DNA of 60,000 bases, from positions 32,544,166 through 32,604,165 of the forward strand of contig CAIIXF020000011.1 in NCBI GenBank assembly GCA_903813345.2. Reading direction: 5' to 3'. Source of the stretch: Owenia fusiformis. Lineage: Eukaryota > Annelida > Polychaeta > Sabellida > Oweniidae. This document shows positions 48,501-58,169 of this stretch, piece by piece. The notes under the pieces were generated by a model. That model was not told the DNA's origin. It saw nothing but the letters and a program-made list of their open reading frames with translations, and made no database searches. Numbering within the stretch: position 1 is the stretch's first letter; each line of letters starts with the position of its first letter. The translations under genes were made by a program, and so were the position numbers.

Positions 48501-51500
48501 TGTTTCAAGGTGTTTGGATCTTACACTATTTGACAGATACTTGAGTGGATTAAGGAGTTTTTGAACTTTCCGTGAAAGATAGTTAATATGGTCTTCATAA
48601 GTCAAATTTTCATCAAGGATAAATCCAAGATGTTTGTGTGAAGTTTTACATGGAATGACTTCTCCGTCAAAATAAAGTGGCGTTTTTTGGAAGTTTTTGA
48701 TCCGGTTTGAGTGGAATATGACTTGGGCACTTTTGGAAGGTTTGAATTTAAGGAACCATTTCTTTGACCACAGATTAATTTTATTAAGATCATTTTGAAT
48801 CTGATCTGTTTGAGCATTTGATGGATGAAAAAATGAATATAGAGATGTATCATCAGCATATATGTATGCTTCAGAGTCTAAGTTGTCTGGGAGGTCATTT
48901 ATATAGATGAGGAACATGAGGGGGCCTATTACTGAGCCTTGAGGAACACCAGAGTTTATGAAGTTGTTGTCTGAGAATTTAGAATGTTGGTCATTGATTG
49001 ATACACAAACTTTTCTATTCCTCAGGTAAGAATCACAAAGATCAATTGTTTTGCCGTTAATTCCATAAGATTTCATTTTGTGTATTAAGAGCGAATGCGG
49101 GACGGTATCAAACGCAGCCGAAATGTCGAGATATACCGAGTTAATACAGTTTCCTTGTTCCATTTGATGATAAATATAGTCAGTTATTGCTAAAAGTTGA
49201 AGTTCTGTGTTGTGGCCTGGGAGAAAACCTGACTGAAACTTGTATAAGAGGTCATTATCCATAAGGTGTTTCATGATTCTAGCATGGAGTACCTTTTCAA
49301 AAATTTTGGAGAAAGTGCTTAATAATGTTATCGGCCTATAGTTTTCAACGAATGACCGGTCAGATTTCTTATGAATTGGAGAAATATTTCCCAACTTCCA
49401 ACAGTCAGGAAATTCTGACTTTTGGAAAATAAAGTTAAAAAGCGAAGAAAGTTGGATTGATAGAGTGGCTGAGGCAATTTTCACCATTCTGTTATTTATT
49501 CCATCAAGACCGCAAGCTTTGTCACGTTCAAGAGACTGTATGATTTTATTTATTTCATCAGGTGTTGTCGTAATATTGTCAATTTCTTGATTGCACCTTT
49601 TTGGAAAATTAGGAAAGACCATATCCCCATGAAGCTCATCATGGTGATATTTGCCAGAGAAAAGGTTCATGAAAAGGTTGGCTTTTTCAGTGTCAGATGT
49701 AGCAATAGAACATGAAGTTTCACTTCTGAGACAAGGGAGACAGTCATTGAATTTTTTGGAGAGAAATGAGTTTACAATATTCCAATATTGCTTGCCCTTA
49801 CATGTGGACTCATTAAGTTGTTGGACTAATTTGTCCTCATGAGTTAATTTAGCTTCTTTAATAAGAGTCTTTACATGCTCTGCTTGATTGGCATAATTTT
49901 CAAAATGAACAGGGTCATCATTTGATTTTGACTTACGAAAAAGTTTTTCTTTTTTTCTGATCTCAAGTTTGATTTTTTTGTTAATCCATGGCTGGTCATT
50001 TGCCTTGGTTATGTAAGTTTTCTGCGGAATGTTATTGGAAAAAATGTCAAAAACATCGCGAGTAAAGTTTTCAGTAGTTAAGTTCACATTTTCATTGTTA
50101 TTTATGAAAATGTCGGTCAAATCGATATCGCTGATATTTGAGTTTATTTTATCTACATCTCCAAGATCATAATTCCATATTGTTTTTTTAGTCACATGTT
50201 TTTTGTCTAGTTTAAGTGGAAGAGTGGTCAAAATTGTTGAATGATCAGTGTTTCCGATTGGATCAATGACTGATATTTCTTTAACCAGAAATGCTTTGTC
50301 TGTTATTGAAAGATCTATGCAAGTTCTTGAATTTCTAGTGATTCTAGTAGGTTCCTTGACTAATTGGAAAAGGTTAAGTTCTGTAAGTATGGTATCTAAT
50401 TTTGCTCCTTTTGAATCAGTTGTTCCTTCATTCCACCACTTTTTATTTTTGCAATTAAAATCTCCATTTATGATCAAATAGTCACATTTAAATTTGGAGG
50501 CAAGTTTTAAGTTCTCTTTAAACTCTTCAAAATAAGCCGCTTCTTGGATTGCATTCATGCTAGGGGAGCGATAATGCACCCCATATAAAACAGATGTGTT
50601 TTTTAATTTAACATTTACCCACAGGCTATTTTCTGTGTTAAATTCAGGCTTTGGAATACATATGAGATCACTTTTTACATAGATCATAAGGCCTCTGCCC
50701 CCTGGATGATACATGGGGGTATGGTAATCTGGAATTGTATATTTGTCTGAGATAGTTTTTGAATTTAAATTACCAGCCTCACAAAGACCAGCTACAGAGA
50801 TGTTTCTATCCCTTATTTTTAATTTGAGAGATTCAAACCTGGTGCCTTCATTACTTCCAATGCTATTGATGTTGGAGAAAAGGAATTTCATGTCGCTTTG
50901 TGCGGTCAATTCTGGGCCAGGATTTGTTTCAACATCTCCAGCTTGCAGTAATAGGTAACTCAGGTCTGGAATTTCAATGATTAGATTGGTTATCAATAAA
51001 AATAGTGCCAAAGTTTCACCAGTTTCCTGCAGATTAACTGAATATTTCAGCAGAAACAAACAAGGCTTACAAAGTAAAGTCATGAGTAATAAGAGTGAGT
51101 AAAGTAGAACAACCATAGCTAAAATTCTTGTTATTATCGAGTTGATGATTGGAATAAAACTTGCTGTTTGATAAAATTCTACCAAGGGATCAATGTGAAT
51201 AGAAATTATGTACAGGAGGAGATACAGTAAGTTTATACTCTCATCAACATTTGCATTGGGTTTACCATAGCAGGTTCCAGTTCCCTTTTGTAGTGGTGTG
51301 TGTGTTGTATTAAAGTGTCCTATTCTTGCTCGCCATGAGTTGATGTCAACATCCATGATTAACCTATACCAGTTTTTACTGCACCAGACTGGAAAATATC
51401 AGTTGATTGAGAGAACATGTACATGTATATGGCAATTACCTTTAAGTCGTTTTTCATGAATATATGTGTTTTACTCTCCTGGACCAAAATCCCCCCCACT

Positions 51501-54500
51501 AAGCATAAAAGTGAAACAAGAACATAGGGAACTACCATCCTATATTCAAGTGCTGTGCGGTATAGACTCCAAAAAGAGGAATCCTCACTAAGACTTACAT
51601 GAACAATAAACAAATAAAAACAAACACAAAATAAGACATATATATAGATAGTCTAGTAGATAGCCTATATGGGCTTAGTAATTTGCTCAGATTGGGATGA
51701 GGAACTATTTTTGTTTATCAGAGATCACATTTATTTAGTATTATAAAATATGACTATTTGTAAACTTATTTTGCAATGAGAATAATCTATAAGTGCTGTT
51801 ATTGTGCACTGTACTGTCGTCAGCACTCACGCTTAAAAATGTAGAGCTGTAACATAAATAGAACAATAGAACAAAAATCACTAGTCGTCATCCCACATAG
51901 TGCAGTATTACCATACCTGTGACTGTGATAGTGAAATGATGTCCAAAAGAGTCAGTACCACTGCTCATTGGCTGTAGTTTGTGAAAATAGAAAGAAAAAT
52001 TAAATTTGAAAAACTGTAGAGGCATGGCGGAAGTGACGTCAGAAATTTTCTCACGCGCCTCAGCTTTTGTTCAGAATGTAAACAAATAAGTGCACGGCAG
52101 GCACTATGTACAAATCACTTGTTTGCTTATTAGATAAATACAGACATCCATTATTTTTGAATGCTCTTAATGAGGACAAATCAATATGTCATTTTAAGTC
52201 ACAAGCTAGAAATTTCCAGCTATTTTGGCTTCAGAAAATTCACATCTAAAAGCCGTAAGTTTCAAGATTTTACAGGAGCATACAGTGTATGTATATACTG
52301 TATAGTCCATTTCTAGGGCATTTTGTAAGATTGGTTCGTTAGAGATTCGGTCCAAGGGGAAGATCTCCTACGGTGTACTGTACAATACTGTCATTTCGGG
52401 CGAGTTTACCCAACACTTTTCCATTTACAGTCCAGGCTTGGGATATACCATCATGCTGTTTGAGCTCATAAAGAAGTTTCCTGTTTGCTGGAGTAAGGTC
52501 TTCATACACACGCAGATCAGATCCCTTAAGTGCCTTTTTCTGTCGGATAACAACGTCCTTTACGCCTCTGAATTTAAACTTCACCAATATCGGGCGTGGT
52601 TTTGAACGGTTAGAAATCTGAGGTTTGCCTCCTGGGACTCTATGAGCAACCTCGATGTCCCCAGGTGAAAAGTTTTGGATCTTAGTTTTGAGGTGTTCAT
52701 AGACAACTTCTGCACAGTCTTCACGATTTTCAGAATTGTTTTCCGGGATACCAAACACACGTACGCTACTTTTTCGGGTTTGTTGGGCAGTATCGTTCAT
52801 TGCAATAGTGAGTTCTTGCAACTTTACATTCACTGCTTTTATATCATCCTTAAGTTTCTTGTTTTCAGTTTCGATTTCGTTTAGTCTTTTGTCCGTTTTT
52901 TCACTCACTTCTACGACAGCTTTCTCAATCTCGCTTTTCATATCTGTGAAGTAGCGTTTGAACAAATTATCGAGATAGATTTTAGTGTCATTTGAGATGT
53001 CTCCTGAGGCATGTTGAATTCAAATATTCAAGCCTGAGATTTATAATAAATCACAATATGCATCCACAATATGTAGCATTTTACCAAAACAAACAATTAG
53101 TTCAATGTTTTTTTTGATTGATGTATTCTCCCTGGCAAATCTTTGTCATGTTTTAATTTTTTTTCGAAACATACTCTATTTTATTTAGCCCGGAGGTCCA
53201 GCTCCTGCCGAAGACCCCTAGTGCCAAGAGAAAGCGTGGCCGTAGAAAGAAAACTACAGATGACAACAGTAGTGAAGCTGAAGAGCCTCCATCCAAAAGA
53301 TCAAGGTAAGATTAAGACATTGTTTTTCATAATTTTACTGGTCTGTAACCACAACGAGTCACTCATAATGGTACCGGTAGGTGGTTTAAAGCTACATGTA
53401 ATATTTAGTCTATTTACAGATTTACATGGATGGGTTGTCTCACATCTAACGAAGCAAATTACATGTAGAATTTAGTCAGCGTAAAACTTAGACAGCCCCA
53501 AATCTACCCATTCACCAATGGCATATTGTATGCTTAGATGAAATGATTTTATTGGTAAAATAGCCTATTTCTAACAAATCTTCTTTACAATCCAATTTTC
53601 TGCAATATAATCAACTGTGTTGTTTTCAGCAGAATGTCAAGTGCTTGCATGAATTGAAAAATAAATTAAAGACTGTCAATAATCAATATTTATGTTCATG
53701 ATTTTTCAGCCGTGCAAACACGAGGAAAAATGCTGCTTCAAACCAAGAAGAGGATAATGACACTGATACCTCTAATACCTCAACTACATCAAGAAATGGT
53801 AGCTCACGTGCTACCAGAAGCAGTGCACGTAATAAGAAAAAGGGAGAATCTGAAACTGAATCTGTTGGACCACCTCCTCTTATGTCTATAGTTAACAGTG
53901 TTGATATACCAGGGACTATTACTGAAGAATTAGAAGTTAAATCTCCTGTTCGTCAAGTTAAAATTGTTACACCAAATACAACTCCTAAGGTTGTAAGTGT
54001 TATCAGTTCCCCAAAAATAAGCAGCCCCAAAACCCACACCCCTAAAACAGTTGTGTCTGATTTTGCTCCATCCCCTTCAAAATTACGGAAACTGACCCCG
54101 CAGAAGGTGAATAGCCCTAAGAAGCAAGTTCAAGGATTTGGCTTACTGGCAAGTGTTCGAGAAAAAGCTAGTGCATACATGGGTATGGTTTTAGGAAATA
54201 AAACTGAACCTGGTCATAATACCCCAGTTAAAAAGACTCCTGTGGGGAAAGCAAAGACTCCCACAGCACAACAAACTATTATGCAGACCCCACCTACACA
54301 TGTTCAACAACAAAGAATAACAGATACACCAAACTCTACCACTAATGACACAATACAATCTCCAGCAACTGTACAGACCTCCACCTTCAAATCAACTGCA
54401 CAACTAACCTTATCAATAGAAAAATCCCCCAAAACAATAAGCAATACTGACGTTGTCCTCGAGTCAGATGATGAATCAACAGCAATTCCCAACCATACTC

Positions 54501-57500
54501 CAATTGCCAATATAAACCAAGAGACCCTTCCTCTTACCCCTGTAGTTGAAAGCCCTGCCCCAGAAATTCCCCCAACTGAGACTGAAGCACCACAAAGGAG
54601 ACAGTCAAAGCGTTTGAGCAAACGGGCATCTCTACGATGTCCAAAGAAGAGCCTGTCTCAGAGAAGATCCAGTGTTTTAGTGATAAAGGCAAGGCAGACA
54701 GCCAGAGAATCCATGGCAAGAAGGCTGTCTGTGTCCTCCCATAGGAGTGAAGCAGAGGAACAAATGCAAGTGTCTGAAGAGGTGAGTTGTGCCACAAGAA
54801 ATTGAACCTTGTAAAAAATCATGTATCCAGAAAAAATTGTTTGACTATTATTGACATCTTACCTGTGAATCAACCATGTCTTGAAAAGTTAGGATGTCAT
54901 TGGCTGTTGTAAAATACAGGCTAGCATTTCATGACACCTACCTATCCCTTAAGTATCACAATGTAATGATTTTTAAACCTGTTTTAATGTTTTAACAAAT
55001 GTGGTATGTCAACTTCTAGAGTACAGGAGCTGTTAGCACATCATCAGATGATGCCAAGGGTAGATCCACCAGATCCAAACTTAGAGTGAAGAAAACCACA
55101 GACAGCCAGGTGAGGGATTCTATTGACTATAATGATAATTTAAATGATTTAAATGATTATAGCCTATTATTGTTAAAGTGAACAAAATAGATAAATTATT
55201 TAATGGGATAAACCATCCAATATTAAAAGGCACCTAGTGATCCCTTTGGGATAGAGCCCATTCAAATGAATAATTATCCCCCAGTGACAATGTACTTGAC
55301 AAAGCGTTATGTCACTGTAATGCCTACTGCTCCAGAAATTGGATTTATAATAGCATAAGAACACAACAGGCAGTTATATTTAGCATTACAACTTTTTTCA
55401 GACTGGACATTCATTTTTTAAAAGTGCTTATTTTCCACATTCATTATGTTGACAATGACATTAAACTGTTTTTTAGTCTGCGGATGTTCCCCTACCTGTC
55501 CGAAGCACCAGATCCAAAATGAGGCTGAACAAAGCAGCGCCACCTAGTTTACCAACCACATCCTCATCTGACGAGTGTTCAACTCCTAATGCCCCCACCC
55601 GTGTCACAAGATCTAAAATGAGGGCCCCACGGCCAAAACCCCAGACCCTGCCTGTTGATGAATCACCTAGTAGTACTGCTGGAGTTGGAGGTGAAATGTT
55701 CAGACCTCCTGAAGCAAGAGCAACAAGGTAATCATGTTATTGTTGAGGATGGGTAAAGAGATGTTTTCTTGATTTGAAGTTCTCTTATTAATACTAAAAC
55801 ATCTTGTAGGATGTTTCTCATAACTAGTTGTGAAATTAATTTTCTTTATTTTGCAATAATTTTATTTCATATACAATATTGTGTAATATGTACCTGTCTT
55901 ATAGAAGCAATTATACAACAAAATAAATTATCGGAAATTATGATTTTGATTTGTTAATGTTTGCAAAATTTCTCAAAACAGTGAAGACCTCTATCTTCTA
56001 TTATGGCTCTTTTCCTAATTAAAGCTAATGTTGTTTCTCATCTAGGTCAAAAATGAGGAAGAGACCCGCAGAATCTGAAAATGCAGTAAAACGACCAAAA
56101 AAGGTATAACATAAATTGCAAACATTGATTCTATTGCATTCTATTGATTGGTCTACTCACAATACTTATAAACCAGTTGTTCATTTTCTCGGCACAATTT
56201 TTCTAATTATTTCAAAATTTTTGAGCTCCTTTATATAACTTTAAAAGTCATATTGGTTAAATGCAAAAAACGTTTTACCAAATTAATGACACAGCTAATG
56301 CTGGTAACCTGATTCGGCCCTTATACCAATGTATTAAACAATGATTTTTTGTTTTCAGATGTCATCCGGGAGTAGTAAAGATGACAGTGGTAACTTGGAT
56401 GATATGTTAGCTGACAATATGTCTCCTAAAGGAAATGACAGGTATTGCTATGCTATATTTAGAGTATCTTTTATTACAATTTTAGTGTATTTACTAAATT
56501 CTGTCATCTCTTCAGTCTCGTGTATTGCTTTGTGTAACTGCTAAATTACCAGCTCAGTACAATGATATGGAATTCCAACTGATTCTTTTATTTTTCAAGA
56601 TTCACAAAAGTCAAAAATGGCTGATAGATAAGAATTTTTATCAAATATATTTTTTCAGTCAGACTCACAATGTTTTTATTAGAGAATAAACGGTATGTCT
56701 TTCTTTAGGTGATTATTTTCACTTTATTTTGATTTTTTTAGTGTGGACCTCAGTGATATCATAGACAAGACACCATCTCCTGAATGTCCTAGAAATAAGG
56801 TAAGAAACTATCCAAAGAGTGTCAATTAATTCTGATCACGGTTTGAGGATAAATCAATGATCATGTCATCTTATTGACTATATTTAATTATCTACAGACA
56901 TGGTGAAATTATGACTTGCATAACATTTTTGTGGCTTTTAGGATTATATATAGCAGTTGAAATAAAAGTAAAGCTTGAAATAAAATCAAGCGATTTTTTA
57001 AGGAACTACAGGGCGTCCACAAAAAAAGTATACCCAACTTCAAAGCCAGGATACCAGAATTCTGAGAAATTTTTCAACAATTTAAAGGCTGCAGTTTAAG
57101 GCCTAGTTTATTCTCCATTAAATAGTACCTAGATCATTATGTAACTGTCATGGATGACTGAGCAATCAAGACTTTTATGAAAGGTGGTAAAATCAGCACT
57201 GTGCCAAGTTAGCATTCAAGTAGGATTGGCACAATGAATGTTTTTTCGTGTTCAAAACATTTTTAATGTTCAAATTCAAACTTGTTCCATGTTCTTCAAC
57301 CTATTTGCATAATTTTCCATAACTTTTTATTGCTACCTCCCCCCGCGGGAATTGGATCCCAAGAGTCTCTTGAACAGCAATGGAACTTCTACTTGATGAT
57401 ATGCAGCCTTGAAGTCAATAGTATCCCCCATTGAAGTCAATACACCCTTGCTGAAATCCTCATTTTCTCACAAGAACTCAAGTTGATTGAGTCTCAACAA

Positions 57501-58166
57501 GTAGATTCATGTTGGACAGTATCCATTTTCAATAGTAAGAATAGGGATTCTTAAACAGTACACTGGACTCGCTTTTTGTTGGCTCTTCTGATCAGGTGTA
57601 AGTTGAACTATGTTTGCAGGTAAGTAAGTAAGCTTTTTGCCAAATCTTGATTTCATAAGAGAGCTACTCAGCCCCCAGTCCAGTTCATTATGAAAGTCCT
57701 GTCATTTAACATAATGTAACAGAAAAAGAATACTAAGCCAATCACACATCGATTGCCACACAGGAAGATAACTTGGCACAGTGCTAAATTTACCACCTAT
57801 CAGAATGGTCATGATTGCTCAGTCATACGTGACAGTTACATAATGATCTAGGTACCATTTGATGGAGGACAAATAAGGCTTTTTGCTGTAGCCTTTGGAT
57901 TTCAAAAAGATTGCTCAGGATTCTAGTAATTTGGTTTTGAAGTTGGGTATACTTTTTTGTGGATGCCCTGTAATTGTACATATAGATGTAGAAAATATTT
58001 TTGATGGTGTTTTATTTAAATATTTATTCTATTTTAGGTGGTGAGGCCCCATGTTAAATCTTTCCTGAATAACTTAAATAAGACCAAACCAGCCACGCCA
58101 CAACACAATGTTAGCATTGTGAAATCTTTCCTTAAGAGGAACACACCCAAAAAAGTTAATAACAAG
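45592..58166 (+). CDS. INCENP: Inner centromere protein INCENP (N-terminal and central part)
   Basis: Nine firm coding exons: 45592-45734, 53189-53305, 53710-54781, 55020-55109, 55477-55727, 56046-56103, 56359-56441, 56742-56799, 58038-58166. Phases agree and give 667 codons, still open. Residues 1-48 plus LLPKTPSAKRKRGRRKK match the CEN box, which forms the three-helix bundle with Survivin and Borealin and targets the chromosomal passenger complex. The centre is low-complexity, rich in Ser/Thr-Pro and Lys/Arg. The last exon (VVRPHVKSFL, then VKSFLKRNTPKK) matches the conserved block just before the long single helix. The helix and the Aurora-binding IN-box lie beyond 60000. The leader exon is probably near 43690-43750, and a 5'-UTR acceptor sits at 45585. 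The second intron is 7.45 kb because of a LINE. Confidence 0.95.
46777..47255 (-). pseudogene. LINE ORF2, C-terminal segment after the insertion
   Basis: Continues the reverse transcriptase ORF beyond the nested element: thumb-like helices, then the zinc-knuckle end CPCGSPENTKHFLLSCP (C-x-C...H-x4-C) and a stop at 46777-46779. With the mariner element and one TA removed, the frame joins that of the upstream part exactly. Confidence 0.8.
47258..48250. mobile_element. Mariner-type element 3, nested in the LINE
   Basis: The ends CAGGGTGACCGGAAAAAAAG and its complement are flanked by TA (47256-47257 and 48251-48252). The inverted match extends far inward. The right arm (47890-48090, plus) encodes a transposase C-terminal piece (PPDFFLWGNLKDNVYQNNP ... 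LEHVM). The left arm carries the same coding piece inverted (minus strand about 47630-47550: ADFFLYGYLKDNLYQNNP). The element is thus nearly a foldback of two transposase ends around a spacer of about 250 bp. No catalytic triad is visible. Confidence 0.85.
48252..51356 (-). CDS. LINE ORF2: hydrophobic leader, 2A peptide, AP endonuclease, reverse transcriptase
   Basis: About 1,035 codons are uninterrupted before the nested element ends the frame. Residues 1-140 are largely hydrophobic, with two or three membrane-like stretches (LLYLLLYIISI, AMVVLLYSLLLLMTLL, LALFLLITNLIIEI). Residues 141-148 are DVETNPGP, the canonical 2A ribosome-skipping motif, at genomic 50936-50913. The AP-type endonuclease follows (FSNINSIGS, INGDFNC, GNTDHS). 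Next is the reverse transcriptase (YRPITLLSTFSKIFEK, YLDISAAFDTV, SGVPQGSVIGPLMFLIYIND, YADD near residue 832). 2A in APE-type non-LTR elements is known from several marine animals. The copy looks recent, as the frame is intact apart from the insertion. Confidence 0.93.
51359..51613 (-). other. Small open frame abutting LINE ORF2, with a membrane segment
   Basis: 84 codons ending with a TAA just before the ORF2 ATG (TTAATCATGG). It contains SLYRTALEYRMVV then a membrane-like PYVLVSLLCLVGGILV, and HIFMKNDLK followed by a donor-like AAAG/GTAATTG (about 51441). An acceptor-like ATATTTTCCAG ends near 51389. It could be the last piece of a spliced host-type gene, a leader ORF of the LINE, or chance. 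I do not recognise the protein. Confidence 0.35.
51919..52075 (-). promoter_or_regulatory. Promoter-like segment and candidate first exon, minus strand
   Basis: Reading leftward: GAGGCGCGTGAG, then TGACGTCACTTCCGCCATGCC (CRE joined to ETS/YY1-like words, close to the words in the R-Ras promoter). An acceptor-like ACTACAG follows, then CCAATGAGCAGTGG opening a short frame (MSSGTDSFGHHFTITVTG) that stops at a donor-like CACAG/GTATGG at 51918. It lies between the LINE ORF1-like frame and ORF2. It could be the LINE internal promoter or the 5' end of an unrecognised host gene. Confidence 0.35.
52339..52980 (-). CDS. LINE ORF1-like protein (coiled coil plus RRM-type domain), 5'-incomplete
   Basis: No in-frame ATG precedes the coiled coil; a TGA lies upstream and the first Met is MKSEIEK. 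The frame has a heptad-rich coiled coil (EIETENKKLKDDIKAVNVKL), then an RRM-like module (SSVRVFGIPENN, DIEVAHRVPGG, RPILVKFKFRGVKDVVIRQK) and a C-terminal domain (VYEDLTPANRKLLYELK). This is the layout of L1/L2-type ORF1 nucleic-acid chaperones. The start appears lost by 5' truncation. Confidence 0.75.
   Translation of the reverse strand: MYLDNLFKRYFTDMKSEIEKAVVEVSEKTDKRLNEIETENKKLKDDIKAVNVKLQELTIAMNDTAQQTRKSSVRVFGIPENNSENREDCAEVVYEHLKTKIQNFSPGDIEVAHRVPGGKPQISNRSKPRPILVKFKFRGVKDVVIRQKKALKGSDLRVYEDLTPANRKLLYELKQHDGISQAWTVNGKVLGKLARNDSIVQYTVGDLPLGPNL
53310..53705. other. INCENP intron, nothing recognised
   Basis: Short AT-rich intron between coding exons 2 and 3. ACATGTA words recur (53393, 53461), but no repeat structure or gene could be supported. 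Confidence 0.4.
57009..57970. mobile_element. Mariner-type element 4 in an INCENP intron
   Basis: The ends CAGGGCGTCCACAAAAAAAG and CTTTTTTGTGGATGCCCTG (one-base shift in the run) are flanked by TA. The inverted arms are about 200 bp and well matched (ACCTAGATCATTATGTAACT on the left, AGTTACATAATGATCTAGGT on the right). The middle contains the sequence also found at 24720-24850. No clear transposase motif was seen. Confidence 0.85.
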
Positions 58167-58169
58167 GTA

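Larger units (their letters stand above)
46417..53015 (-). mobile_element. CR1/L2-like non-LTR retrotransposon with a nested mariner element
   Basis: Antisense to INCENP and inside its intron. In its own direction it shows an ORF1-like frame (52980-52339), a spacer of about 980 bp, a long ORF2 (from 51356), a mariner-type insertion (48250-47258), the end of ORF2 (47255-46777), then a 3' UTR and an (AAT)n tail at 46421-46440. GAATTCA occurs at 46410-46416 and 53016-53022 and may be the target duplication, which would place the 5' end inside ORF1. It is not certain that the ORF1-like segment and the spacer belong to the same element as ORF2. Confidence 0.75.

Noticed and set aside
54304-54797. 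Antisense frames over INCENP exon 3
   Set aside because: The plus-strand exon fits INCENP in frame and phase; the antisense frames are by-products of a long exon.
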